A stretch of DNA of 64,000 nucleotides, from NCBI GenBank assembly GCA_963422745.1, contig OY730477.1, positions 868,001 through 932,000 of the forward strand, in the 5' to 3' direction. Origin of the DNA: G963422745 sp963422745 (GTDB taxonomy: Bacteria > Actinomycetota > Acidimicrobiia > Acidimicrobiales > Aldehydirespiratoraceae). Both the position numbers and the translations under genes were made by a program. The first letter of the stretch is position 1. Each line of letters opens with the position of its first letter. The notes below the pieces were generated by a model that worked only from the letters and a program-made list of their open reading frames with translations, made no database searches and was not told the DNA's origin. Below, one piece after another: positions 43,323 through 52,489 of the stretch.

Positions 43323-43376
43323 CCCGAAGACTTTCATCGGAAGTATCACCGGTTGGATTCGCTCCGGGAGTCCGTC

Positions 43377-44033
43377 ATGGGTGACACTTTTGCAATGTCC
43401 ACTGCGACGACCCCTTCACGAGGGGAGCGCGGCCGCCAGGAAAGGCACCGGCGCGTCATTGAGGCTGCGATGTCTTTGGCATCCGAAGGTGGCTATGAGG
43501 CCGTCACCATGCGCAGCGTCGCTGAACGCGCACAAGTCGCCACGGGAACGATCTACCGGTACTTCTCAGGCAAGGACGAGATCCTTACCGCCGGGCTAGC
43601 TGGTTGGCTTGCGCAGACCCGTCGCCTTGTGGAAACGCAACGTGTGGAACAAGCAGAAGCGCACAGTTCAACGCCGTGTGACCGACTCCATTTGTTGCTT
43701 GATCGGATGGCTGATTCCACTGATCGTCATCGGATGTTGATCGGCGCGCTCGTACGGGCTGTGAATTCCCCAGACCCGGCGATGCAAACGCACAAACTTG
43801 AGGTCGAGCGACAGTTGCGAGCACTCGTGGTCAGCGCCATCGGCCCTACCGATGATGACCGTAAGATCAACGCCGAGGGTGTGGCACGAATCATCGGCCA
43901 TGTCTGGAGTTCGGCCCTTAGTCGCTGGGTCGGTGGATTGGCCCCCGATGGTTCGGTCGGCGACGAACTGCGCCACGCCGTAGACCTGCTGGCTGCGCCC
44001 GTGGCACCGCTCGTGGGTCATCGCTCAGTCTAG
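43377..44033 (+). CDS. TetR-family regulator (KstR-like)
   Basis: This ~218-residue protein has an N-terminal helix-turn-helix, RRVIEAAMSLASEGGYEAVTMRSVAERAQVATGTIYRYFSGKDEIL (about 25-70), and a helical ligand domain (HRMLIGALVRAVNSPDPAM, IIGHVWSSALSRWVGG). The HTH and ligand domain resemble KstR-type repressors of steroid catabolism that sense acyl-CoA esters. ATG 43377 is taken; ATG 43395 is close behind. It precedes two SDR genes by 33 bases and may control them. I found no clear palindromic operator. Confidence 0.82.
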   Translation: MGDTFAMSTATTPSRGERGRQERHRRVIEAAMSLASEGGYEAVTMRSVAERAQVATGTIYRYFSGKDEILTAGLAGWLAQTRRLVETQRVEQAEAHSSTPCDRLHLLLDRMADSTDRHRMLIGALVRAVNSPDPAMQTHKLEVERQLRALVVSAIGPTDDDRKINAEGVARIIGHVWSSALSRWVGGLAPDGSVGDELRHAVDLLAAPVAPLVGHRSV

Positions 44034-44066
44034 ATTCATCGTTTCACTTAGGGAGTGGTTCACTGC

Positions 44067-44993
44067 ATGACTGGATATCTGCATAACAAGACGATCGCCA
44101 TTACGGGCGCGGCCGCGGGCATCGGTCGGGCGATTGCTTTGGCCTGTGCAGACGAGGGCGCCAATGTGGTGGTGGCTGACCTGGGCGTCGCGCTTGATGG
44201 CACTAACCCGTCAAGGCAACCCGTAGATGCGGTAGTGGCCGAGATTGAGGCGAAAGGTCGAGCAGCTGTGGCGGTCTACGGCGACGTGTCACAATTTGAA
44301 GTTGGCGAGCAGTTGGTAGCGGCAGCCTGCGACAACTGGGGCAGCATTGACGGGGTGGTCTGCCCCGCGGGCGTGCTGCGCGAGCGGATGCTGTTCAACA
44401 TGAGCGAAGACGAATGGGATCATGTGATCGCCGTTCATCTCAAGGGTCATTTCAATGTCTTTCGCCATTCAATGGCCCGGATGCGCAAGCAGGAAACCGG
44501 TGGTTCGCTGGTTGGGTTCACCTCCGGGGCGTTCACAGCGTCAACTGCACAGGCGAACTACTCCGCGGCCAAGGGCGGGATTGTCAGCCTGACCCGCTCC
44601 GCTGCTCTCATAGCAGCCTCGCTGCGGATGCGGGGCGGCCCGGCAATAAACGCCAACTGCATCGCTCCGGTTGCGCGAACAAGGATGAGCGAGAACGTAC
44701 CTTTTGAGATCGAAACCGGGGAACCCGCCGATGTAGCCCCGATGGCGATCTACCTCATGAGCGATGCCGGACGCGAAGTGAACGCTCAGATTTACACTGT
44801 GGTCGGCCGCCGGATATCCGTTTGGAACCAGCCGATGGAGGTGCGCACGATGATGGCCCAAGGGGATCGTTGGACCGCTGCACAGATTGCTGGGGCACTG
44901 CCGGACAACCTTGGTCAAGAACCCAACCCCTTCGTAGCCGACCTCGAACGGCGCATGTCGGAGCTGGCCGCATCCAAGGTGGATCCGGGTTGA
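44067..44993 (+). CDS. SDR with C-terminal extension
   Basis: This 308-residue SDR has TGAAAGIGRAIA, the VVADLGVA strand with acidic cofactor selector, the CPAG segment, active-site NYSAAKGG and INANCIAPVARTRM. The insert GTNPSRQPVDAVVAEIEAKG and a 60-residue C-terminal tail resemble the hydroxyacyl-CoA or 17-beta-hydroxysteroid dehydrogenase type found next to MaoC and steroid genes. ATG 44067 is used; GGGAG at 44051 is far but usable. It is followed by another SDR. Confidence 0.85.
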   Translation: MTGYLHNKTIAITGAAAGIGRAIALACADEGANVVVADLGVALDGTNPSRQPVDAVVAEIEAKGRAAVAVYGDVSQFEVGEQLVAAACDNWGSIDGVVCPAGVLRERMLFNMSEDEWDHVIAVHLKGHFNVFRHSMARMRKQETGGSLVGFTSGAFTASTAQANYSAAKGGIVSLTRSAALIAASLRMRGGPAINANCIAPVARTRMSENVPFEIETGEPADVAPMAIYLMSDAGREVNAQIYTVVGRRISVWNQPMEVRTMMAQGDRWTAAQIAGALPDNLGQEPNPFVADLERRMSELAASKVDPG

Positions 44994-45038
44994 TGCCCGG
45001 CGACAGGCTCAACGACTTCGAGACCGGCCGGGGAACCC

Positions 45039-45827
45039 GTGGCAACCGCTAAAGCGTTGGATCCCGCGGCAGGTTTCGGTTTGTTGAAGGGCAAACGTGT
45101 GGTGATCACAGCCGCTGCTGGCACCGGAATCGGATCTGCGGTGGCACTTCGTTGCCTTGAAGAGGGTGCGGAGGTGATGATCTCTGACATTCACGACCGT
45201 CGACTGGCAGAGACCGCGGAGCGGCTCGCGAAACAAACTGGTATCCGTCCCTACCAAACCCGCTGCGACGTGACAGACGAAGCCGATGTCGTGTCGTTGG
45301 TGTCCGCTGCCGTTGCGGTCATGGGTGGCATTGACGTGATGATGAACAATGCTGGCCTGGGCGGGTCCGTGAAGTTGGTGGAGATGACCGACGCGCAGTG
45401 GTCGCGAGTGATAGATGTCACCCTCACCGCAACGATGCGCTGTACCCGAGCAGCGCTTCGCCACATGATCGAAGCCGGAATCCGTGGCGTCATCGTCAAC
45501 AATGCCTCGGTTGTTGGCTGGCGAGCCCAACGCGAACAGTGCCACTACGCAGCAGCAAAGGCAGGCGTTATGGCGCTTACCCGTTGCTCGGCCATGGAGG
45601 CTGCCGAGCATGGCATCCGAGTTAACGCCGTTGCTCCGAGTATCGCAATGCACCCTTTTCTCGCCAAGGTCACCGATCACAAGCTCCTTGAGGAGTTGTC
45701 GGCCCGCGAAGCATTCGGCCGCCCGGCCGAACCGGTTGAGGTGGCCAACGTGATGGTATTTCTCGCCGGGGACCTGTCGTCGTACATGACGGGCGAGGTG
45801 CTGAGCGTCAGTTCACAACATCCCTGA
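45039..45827 (+). CDS. SDR of the Rv3559c/IpdF type
   Basis: This 262-residue SDR starts at GTG 45039. KGKRVVITAAAGTGIGSAVALRCLEEGAEVMISD, MNNAGLGGSVKLVEM, HYAAAKAGVMALTRCSAMEAAEHGIRVNAV and an active-site Tyr-Lys pair are clear. The TAAAGTGIG loop and the RRLAETAERL segment resemble the M. tuberculosis SDR Rv3559c/IpdF of steroid C/D-ring breakdown, consistent with ipdA-ipdB near 60 kb. The exact substrate is inferred. Its last 17 bases (GTTCACAACATCCCTGA) seed a 13-copy 17-bp repeat. Confidence 0.82.
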   Translation: MATAKALDPAAGFGLLKGKRVVITAAAGTGIGSAVALRCLEEGAEVMISDIHDRRLAETAERLAKQTGIRPYQTRCDVTDEADVVSLVSAAVAVMGGIDVMMNNAGLGGSVKLVEMTDAQWSRVIDVTLTATMRCTRAALRHMIEAGIRGVIVNNASVVGWRAQREQCHYAAAKAGVMALTRCSAMEAAEHGIRVNAVAPSIAMHPFLAKVTDHKLLEELSAREAFGRPAEPVEVANVMVFLAGDLSSYMTGEVLSVSSQHP

Positions 45828-46031
45828 GTTCACAACATCGCTGAGTTCACAACATCGCTGAGTTCACAACATCGCTGAGTTCACAACATCGCTGAGTTCA
45901 CAACATCGCTGAGTTCACAACATCGCTGAGTTCACAAGATCGCTGAGTTCACAAGATCGCTGAGTTCACAAGATCGCTGAGTTCACAAGATCGCTGAGTT
46001 CACAAGATCGCTGAGTTCACAACATCGCTGA
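45811..46031. repeat. 17-bp minisatellite, 13 copies, seeded by SDR 3' end
   Basis: GTTCACAACATCGCTGA recurs every 17 bp from 45811 to 46015. The first copy contains the SDR stop codon; five later copies read AAGATCG instead of AACATCG, so they arose by expansion of a variant. The remaining gap to 46171 has only short CTGATTTT echoes and no recognised promoter. Confidence 0.95.
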
Positions 46032-46171
46032 TTTTGATCCCTGAATTATCCCTGATTTTCGATACCCGAATTTGGTCGCACCGAAGAAATATTTCCCGTG
46101 CTGCTTGCGCCGTGCTAAACCATTGCCTCTGAGCGATGTTCGTTCGCAGAAATCCGGGGGAGCCGACAACG

Positions 46172-47929
46172 ATGACCATCCGATACGTCCACACGACGAC
46201 AGCGAGACTGCTTATTGCATTCCTTGCCTTTGCAATGATCGCAGCAGCCTGTGGCGGAGACGACGATTCGAATGTCTCAGTTGACCCCGACCCAGTTGTA
46301 CCCGAACCGAGCGATCCCACAAACGAGGGCAGCGGTGAGGGTAGCGGCCAGAGTGTAACGCCTACCGTCACCACCAGTTCCGTGCCACCCGAGGCCGGTC
46401 CGGTCTCGGGTGGCACGCTCCGGGTTGGCGTTGAGGCCGAAACTGATGGTCTCAACCCTGTCTCCAACAACTTCGCCGTGTCGGCCTACCTGATGGGCTA
46501 CACGATGATTGAGCCGGTGGCCTACTATGACTCCGAAGGCAACTGGTTTCCGTGGTTGGCGGAGTCATTCACCCCGGTAGAAGGCACCAACTCCTGGCAG
46601 ATGAAGCTGCGTGAAGGCATCTTGTTTCACGACGGCTCCGAACTTGACGCTGACGACGTCATTGCCAACTTTGAGGGACAGCTTGCTGATCCGCTCATCA
46701 GCCTTGCGGTGCGCCCCAGTTACCCGCCGGACAACCCCATCGAGAAAATCGACAACTACACAGTTCAATACAACCTGATCCGTCCTTCCGCTCATTTCCC
46801 GGTTAATGTCACCAGCCAACTCGGCATGGTCGTCCCGAGCGAGTACGTCGCTGATGCGGCCGAGGATGCATCGTGGGATCAGCGCCCGGTCGGCACCGGC
46901 CCATTCATGTTCGAAAGCCGCGTAGCCGACGATGTCACGACTGTGGTCAAGAACCCGAACTACTGGCGAGGGCCGGAGAACATCTACCTCGACAAGATCG
47001 AGTTCCATGTCATCACCGACACGGCTATTGCTGCGGAGCGCTTGTCGGTAGGCGACCTTGACGTCTTGGTGACGTCAAACCCCGACGCCATCCTCACGCT
47101 GCGCGAAGCCGACAACGTCGTCACCATTGAGAACCTGCGCTCGGGCGAGAACGACATCATGTTGAATACCCGTTTGGCACCCTTTGACGACATCCGTGCA
47201 CGCCAGGCACTCACCTTCGCAACCAACCGGGAGGGCTACGCCGCCGTGATCAGCCAGGGCACCTCGCCGTTGGCTGATTCAATGTTTCACCCCGACCTTG
47301 TATGGAACAACCCCGACGTGGTCCAAGAAGGCAACAGCCCCGAACTTGCAGGCCCGCTCGTTGAGGGCTATTGCGCGGATTTCCCGGAGAACTGCACTGA
47401 AGACAACAAGATCAAGATGGAACTTCAGTATTCGGGTCCATCAGTCACCCAAACCCGTATAGCTGACCTGCTGGTCGACGGATGGGAGCCGTTCTTTGAG
47501 ATCACTCAGCAGGAACTTCTCCAGGACCAGCACATCCTTGAGGTTGCCTTGGGGCAGTACAACGTAGTGACCTGGCGTCAGTTCGGAGCGGTTGATCCCG
47601 ATAACGAGGTGGTCTGGCTTGAGTGTGCCACCGCTGAGGGAGGCATCACCATCAACTGGGTGCGGGTGTGCAACCCTGAACGTGATGCGCTGATGTTTGA
47701 ACAGCGTGAGACGGCCGATCTGGACCGGCGGGTGGAGATATGGCGCGAGATCCAAAAGGACATGAACGAAACGTATGCCTACATCTTCACAACCCACGCC
47801 AACTGGACGGTCGGCACCACTGAACGTGTGCGCAACATCTGCGGCCAGACAGGCCCTGGCGATGTCTTGTTGTTCTGCAACAATCAGGGCCGCGGTTTCT
47901 TCCATGGCGTCTGGTTGGACGACGAGTAG
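46172..47929 (+). CDS. Peptide ABC transporter substrate-binding lipoprotein (SBP family 5)
   Basis: This 585-residue receptor starts at ATG 46172 with GGGGGAG nine bases upstream. The lipoprotein signal ends FAMIAAAC, then a Gly/Ser/Pro linker to ~80 and the family 5 fold: LRVGVEAETDGLNPVSNN, WLAESFTPVEGTNSWQMKLREGILFHDGSELDADDV, GTGPFMFESR and a long C-terminal lobe. Such proteins deliver oligopeptides, dipeptides or nickel to the following permeases and ATPases. The ligand is unknown. It heads the transporter operon, 82 bases before the first permease. Confidence 0.92.
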   Translation: MTIRYVHTTTARLLIAFLAFAMIAAACGGDDDSNVSVDPDPVVPEPSDPTNEGSGEGSGQSVTPTVTTSSVPPEAGPVSGGTLRVGVEAETDGLNPVSNNFAVSAYLMGYTMIEPVAYYDSEGNWFPWLAESFTPVEGTNSWQMKLREGILFHDGSELDADDVIANFEGQLADPLISLAVRPSYPPDNPIEKIDNYTVQYNLIRPSAHFPVNVTSQLGMVVPSEYVADAAEDASWDQRPVGTGPFMFESRVADDVTTVVKNPNYWRGPENIYLDKIEFHVITDTAIAAERLSVGDLDVLVTSNPDAILTLREADNVVTIENLRSGENDIMLNTRLAPFDDIRARQALTFATNREGYAAVISQGTSPLADSMFHPDLVWNNPDVVQEGNSPELAGPLVEGYCADFPENCTEDNKIKMELQYSGPSVTQTRIADLLVDGWEPFFEITQQELLQDQHILEVALGQYNVVTWRQFGAVDPDNEVVWLECATAEGGITINWVRVCNPERDALMFEQRETADLDRRVEIWREIQKDMNETYAYIFTTHANWTVGTTERVRNICGQTGPGDVLLFCNNQGRGFFHGVWLDDE

Positions 47930-48011
47930 TCAGCGGCGGCTCGGGTAGGACCGGAGACCGATTCGCAACGGGTTGCCGTGGTGACGGTGATCAACTAATG
48001 AAACGGTACGG

Positions 48012-49016
48012 ATGGCTGAGTACCTAGCGCGGCGATTTGTCCAGCTGGTTCTCGTCTTGTTGGCGGTCACGTTCATGGCGTTCAGCGCCATGAACGTCCT
48101 CGGCGATCCCCTCGTCAACATTGTCGGGCCGTTGGCCGAGCTTGACTGCGAGGCTGTGGCACGTGGTGACGTTGAGGCCACCACGTCAACGTTGGACAAT
48201 TCACGAACTGACTGCGAGATCGTCGCCGAGGCAAGAGCCCAATACCGCCTCGACGAGCCGTTCGCAAAGAGATACGTGTTGTGGCTCGGTGACACGCTGT
48301 CGGGGGATCTGGGCACATCTTTCAAGAACAACCTGCCTGTCTACGACGTCTTACGGACGAAGTTTCCGGTCTCGCTCAAGTTGATGATCTACGCCGAGGT
48401 GATCGCCTTGGGCGTGGCAATCCCGCTCGGAATCTGGGGGGCGTACCGAGCGCATCGACGAACCGACAGAGCGCTTGCGGTCACGTCGTTCGCCTTGCTT
48501 TCGGTGCCCAACTTTGCTCTCGGTGTCATCTTGTTGTACCTGTTCGCCCTGCGGTGGCAGTGGCTTCCAGCGAGCTACGACGACTCCTCACTGCTGCAGG
48601 AGGTGAAGTCGTTGTTCTTGCCTGCACTTTCCCTCGGTCTCGGCTTGGCAGCCACGTATCAGCGGCTCCTTCGCACGGATCTGGTCACCACACTTCAGGA
48701 GGACTTTGTCCACATGGCTCGTGCCAAGGGCTTACCGGATCGCCACATCATGTTGCGCCACGCCCTGCGGCCGTCGCTGTTCTCGGTCGTCACCGTGTTC
48801 GGCGTTCAGACCGGCGCCCTGATCGGTGGATCGTTGGTGGTGGAGAACATCTTCACGATTCCCGGTGTGGGCCGAGAACTCGTCACTGCTGTCATCCGTG
48901 ACGACTTCCCGGTCGTTCTCGGTGGCGTAATCGTGATCGCGGTGGCTTTCGTGCTCATCAACTTCCTCGTTGACGTCTTCTATACCTGGCTGGATCCAAG
49001 GGTGCGGGCACGATGA
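48012..49016 (+). CDS. Peptide-type ABC permease (DppB-like)
   Basis: This 334-residue permease has the DppB/OppB start (LARRFVQLVLVLLAVTFMAFSAMNVLGDPL), a periplasmic insert at ~44-75 with two cysteines (ELDCEAVARG, SRTDCEIV), and further membrane spans. The ATPase-contact loop reads MARAKGLPDRHIMLRHALRPSL near 225-250, with the closing VVENIFTIPGVGRELVTAV. It forms the channel with the next gene, whose start overlaps its stop (ATGA). Confidence 0.92.
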   Translation: MAEYLARRFVQLVLVLLAVTFMAFSAMNVLGDPLVNIVGPLAELDCEAVARGDVEATTSTLDNSRTDCEIVAEARAQYRLDEPFAKRYVLWLGDTLSGDLGTSFKNNLPVYDVLRTKFPVSLKLMIYAEVIALGVAIPLGIWGAYRAHRRTDRALAVTSFALLSVPNFALGVILLYLFALRWQWLPASYDDSSLLQEVKSLFLPALSLGLGLAATYQRLLRTDLVTTLQEDFVHMARAKGLPDRHIMLRHALRPSLFSVVTVFGVQTGALIGGSLVVENIFTIPGVGRELVTAVIRDDFPVVLGGVIVIAVAFVLINFLVDVFYTWLDPRVRAR

Positions 49017-49966
49017 AACCCGGTGCCGACATCTCGTTTTCGGTCGCATCAAGTGATGATCTATCGGCTACCCGAAACGACGATCCGCAAACTGCGCTGA
49101 CCTTCACCGAACCCGACCAGGGCGAAGATGTTGCTGACACCGTCAGCCGCAAGCTCGGCACGGCGTTTTGGGTCACCATCGCCTGGATGACGCTCGTGGC
49201 ACTAGCGGCCGTGCTTGCCCCGTGGCTGCCACTTGAGGATCCCGGCAAGATCGGTGTCGGAGGCACTCGCGAAGGGCCTTCAGGATCGTCGTGGTTCGGC
49301 ACCGACGCCCTCGGACGTGACGTCTTTTCCCGCACTGTGTGGGGGGCGAGAATCTCACTATTCGTAGGGCTGCTCGCCATTGTGATGGGCATGATGATCG
49401 GCGGAACACTGGGCATCATCTCCGGGTATTTCCGCGGGGTCATAGACCAGGTCATCAGCTTCGTGTTTTTTGTCTTCTTGTCGTTTCCTGCCTTGGTTCT
49501 GGCGTTGCTGATCACCGCCACGATCAACCGCAGCTTGATCACCGTGTCAATGACTCTCGGGATCCTCGCGATCGCACCGGTTGGTCGTCTTGCCCGTGCC
49601 AGCACGCTGCAGTTCGCCGAGCGCGAGTTCGTACAAGCCGCGAAAGTGCTCGGTGCCCGTCACGACCGCATCATCATCCGGGAGCTGTTGCCCAACGTGG
49701 TCATCCCGATGGGTGCCCTCACCTTGCTGGGTATGGGCATCGCAATAGTCGCCGAGGGTGGGCTCGCTTTTCTGGGCCTGTCGGTGGAGGGCGAGGCCAT
49801 CTCCTGGGGTAAGTCCGTTGTCGATGGTTCACAGGCACGGGACCTGAAAAACAACCCGAACGTGGCTCTTTTCCCGATTGCGGTGATGTTCGTGACGGTG
49901 CTCTCACTCAACTTCGCGGGCGACCGACTCAGGGAATACTTCGACGTGCGCGAGACGGCCTTTTGA
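49013..49966 (+). CDS. Peptide-type ABC permease (DppC-like)
   Basis: This 317-residue second permease has a 55-residue cytosolic N-terminus, FGTDALGRDVFSRTVWGARISLFVGLLAIVMG and the coupling loop EFVQAAKVLGARHDRIIIRELLPNVVIP. The GTDxLGRDxxSR motif is typical of DppC/OppC. ATG 49013 overlaps the stop of the preceding permease. Its own stop (49964-49966) adjoins the following ATPase start. It co-operates with the DppB-like protein. Confidence 0.92.
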   Translation: MKPGADISFSVASSDDLSATRNDDPQTALTFTEPDQGEDVADTVSRKLGTAFWVTIAWMTLVALAAVLAPWLPLEDPGKIGVGGTREGPSGSSWFGTDALGRDVFSRTVWGARISLFVGLLAIVMGMMIGGTLGIISGYFRGVIDQVISFVFFVFLSFPALVLALLITATINRSLITVSMTLGILAIAPVGRLARASTLQFAEREFVQAAKVLGARHDRIIIRELLPNVVIPMGALTLLGMGIAIVAEGGLAFLGLSVEGEAISWGKSVVDGSQARDLKNNPNVALFPIAVMFVTVLSLNFAGDRLREYFDVRETAF

Positions 49967-49968
49967 CG

Positions 49969-51123
49969 ATGGTCTTGCTCTCGGTTCGCGACCTGACGGT
50001 CAGGTTCCCCACTGCGCGTGGTGTGGTGGAGGCTGTCAACGGAGTGACCTTCGACCTTTCACAAGGTCAGACTCTCGGGATTGTGGGCGAGTCCGGTTCG
50101 GGGAAGTCGGTTACCGCCAAGACACTCATGAATCTTCTGCCGAGGTCCGCCGAGGTGACCGGCGAGGTTGTGTTTGCCGGCGAGGATGTTCGGGCGTTGG
50201 CGGCGGCGGGACGCAAACACTTCTGGGGGGTCAAGATGACCATGGTCTTTCAGGATCCGATGACCTCACTCAACCCCGTGAAGCGCTGCGGTGAGCAGAT
50301 CGCCGAGACGCTGAGATATCATCTCGGGCTCGACCGGAAACGTGCGTTGGGCGAAGCCACCGATCTGCTCGAACAGGTCGGCGTGCCTGACCCTTCCAAA
50401 CGCGTGACCCAATACCCCCACGAACTGTCGGGGGGCTTGCGTCAACGGGTCGTCATCGCCATGGCGTTGGCGTGCGAACCAGAGTTGCTTATCGCGGATG
50501 AGCCTACGACGGCGGTTGACGTGACCGTCCAAAAGCACCTGCTGGACCTGCTCGATTCGCTAAGACGCGACCGTGCCATGTCAATGATTCTCATCACCCA
50601 CAACCTCGGTGTTGCACACGGACGATGCGACGAAGTGGCTGTTATGTATGGGGGCCGAATCATGGAGAGGGCCCCCGCAGAGGCCCTTTTTGCGGACTCG
50701 CGCCATCCCTACACCGAAGCCCTGATGAGATCGATTCCGCGTATCGACCAACCCAGCCACACCCGACTTGATCCGATCCCGGGCCGCCCTCCTGAACTCA
50801 TCGACCCTCCGGTTCGGTGTGTGTATTCGCCACGATGCTGTTACGCCCGTCCCGATTGCCTGATCGACATTCCGCCGATGGGTGGCGTGCAGGGCGCCCA
50901 CACCTTTGCGTGCCTGCATCCCGCTAACACCCCCCGCGGCCGAGCAGCGCTTGCAGCCAACGTGGCTGCCGGTGCGAGCCCCACGGGTCTAGCCGTCTCA
51001 GCTGACTCCTTGGCGGGCAATCTCCTCGGTGATGACGCCGCTGAGGTCGGGGCTGATACCGGTAACGGCGATCACGAAGGTAACGCAGTAGCAGCCAACG
51101 AAGATCTAGTGCAAGGCGGCTGA
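49969..51123 (+). CDS. Peptide-type ABC ATPase (DppD-like)
   Basis: This ~384-residue ATPase has Walker A GESGSGKS, the Q-loop in MVFQDPMTSLNPVKR, signature LSGGLRQRV, Walker B LLIADEPT and the C-terminal cysteine cluster of OppD/DppD ATPases (VRCVYSPRCCYARPDCLIDIP ... HTFACLHP), which binds an iron-sulfur cluster in relatives. About 60 Ala/Gly/Asp-rich residues follow the cluster and are not part of the family. ATG 49969 is used; TTG 49963 overlaps the previous stop. Confidence 0.92.
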   Translation: MVLLSVRDLTVRFPTARGVVEAVNGVTFDLSQGQTLGIVGESGSGKSVTAKTLMNLLPRSAEVTGEVVFAGEDVRALAAAGRKHFWGVKMTMVFQDPMTSLNPVKRCGEQIAETLRYHLGLDRKRALGEATDLLEQVGVPDPSKRVTQYPHELSGGLRQRVVIAMALACEPELLIADEPTTAVDVTVQKHLLDLLDSLRRDRAMSMILITHNLGVAHGRCDEVAVMYGGRIMERAPAEALFADSRHPYTEALMRSIPRIDQPSHTRLDPIPGRPPELIDPPVRCVYSPRCCYARPDCLIDIPPMGGVQGAHTFACLHPANTPRGRAALAANVAAGASPTGLAVSADSLAGNLLGDDAAEVGADTGNGDHEGNAVAANEDLVQGG

Positions 51124-51126
51124 GGC

Positions 51127-52437
51127 GTGGACGTTGTGCTTGTGGTGATCGTTGTGGTTGTGGTCGCAGTGGTCCCGGCGATCGGAATCGGCCTGCGTCT
51201 ACGCGAGAGCGTACAGAGCATGGCCTGCACAGGTACCGGGCCTGTCAATCGGTGGATTCGTGGATCTCTGGCGTTAATAGCTGCTGTGATCGGCTGGCTG
51301 ATCGCAGGTTGGGTGGGGTTGGCCGCAGCGGGACTCGGCACAGCGTTGGTCTTGTTTGGATATTGGTACCTGCTCGTGGAACGCAAAGAGATCCGAAGCT
51401 TCCGCGAGCCACGATCGCCTCGTCATGTCAAGCCAGGGCCAGCCGATCTCTGCCTTCGCAAGGATCGCGAAGCACTGCTGTCCGTCCGAAACCTGACCGT
51501 CGAGTTCCCCGCCGGACGCAAGGACGTCGTCCACGCTGTCAGCGGGGTGAGCTTCGACATTGTCAAAGGTGAGACGCTCGGCATTGTGGGTGAATCCGGC
51601 TGTGGAAAGTCCACCGTGGCTAAGACGATCATCCGCTTGAACGATGCCAAGAGCGGCGTGATTGAGTATCAGGGTCGTGATCTTGCAGGGCTACAAAGCG
51701 AGGCGCTGAGACGAATCCGTCCCAATCTGCAGATGATCTTCCAGGATCCGATCTCTTCGCTCAACCCGCGGCGCCGGATAAGAGATGTGATCTCGGAGGG
51801 GTTGGCGGTGTGGGCCGACGAATCGGGTTCGTGGTCCGAGGATCGCATCAACGAGTTGATGGTAGCCGTCGGCATTGATCCCGGGATTGGCGACCGCAGA
51901 CCCCACCAGTTCAGCGGTGGCCAATGCCAGCGGATTGGTGTGGCCCGGGCGTTGGCTCTGGATCCCAAGGTGCTGATCTGCGATGAACCCGTTTCGGCCT
52001 TGGATGTATCCGTCCAAGCGCAGATTCTCAACCTTCTTCAGGACATGAAGCAGCGCTACGGGCTTACGTTGATGTTCATCAGCCACGACCTGTCGGTGGT
52101 GAAGAACGTTAGCGACCGCATCATGGTGATGTATTTGGGGAAGGTATGCGAGATCGGAAACGCCAACCTGCTGTATTCGCAACCACGCCATCCCTACACG
52201 CGGGCGTTGCTAGCCTCAATTCCGGAGCCCGCGCCCACGGTTGATGTGTCGGAATCCGACATCGCAGGTGATCTGCCCTCACCAATAAACCCGCCGGGAG
52301 GCTGTCGATTCCACACCCGATGCGGTCATGCCACCGATTTGTGTAGCACTACAGAGCCGACGATGACCCGAGTCGGCGATGACGATCACCATGTTGCATG
52401 TCATCACCCTGTGGAGGTATCGCTGACGACGGCGTGA
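51127..52437 (+). CDS. Peptide-type ABC ATPase (DppF-like) with N-terminal membrane domain
   Basis: This 436-residue ATPase carries an unusual ~110-residue N-terminal extension with two or three membrane helices (VVLVVIVVVVVAVVPAIGIG, WIRGSLALIAAVIGWLIAGW, GLAAAGLGTALVLFGYWYLLV) before the ATPase core. The core has GESGCGKST, FQDPISSLNPRRRI, SGGQCQRIGVARAL, LICDEPVSALD, the switch His in FISHDLSVV and the C-terminal cysteines (GCRFHTRCGHATDLC). Usual DppF is ~330 residues. GTG 51127 is the start. The extension may anchor the ATPase or represent a fused small membrane protein. Confidence 0.88.
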   Translation: MDVVLVVIVVVVVAVVPAIGIGLRLRESVQSMACTGTGPVNRWIRGSLALIAAVIGWLIAGWVGLAAAGLGTALVLFGYWYLLVERKEIRSFREPRSPRHVKPGPADLCLRKDREALLSVRNLTVEFPAGRKDVVHAVSGVSFDIVKGETLGIVGESGCGKSTVAKTIIRLNDAKSGVIEYQGRDLAGLQSEALRRIRPNLQMIFQDPISSLNPRRRIRDVISEGLAVWADESGSWSEDRINELMVAVGIDPGIGDRRPHQFSGGQCQRIGVARALALDPKVLICDEPVSALDVSVQAQILNLLQDMKQRYGLTLMFISHDLSVVKNVSDRIMVMYLGKVCEIGNANLLYSQPRHPYTRALLASIPEPAPTVDVSESDIAGDLPSPINPPGGCRFHTRCGHATDLCSTTEPTMTRVGDDDHHVACHHPVEVSLTTA

Positions 52438-52489
52438 CCAAAAATGGGGCTAAGCGTCGGGTCTACCGATTGATTGCCGAAGAGTTACT

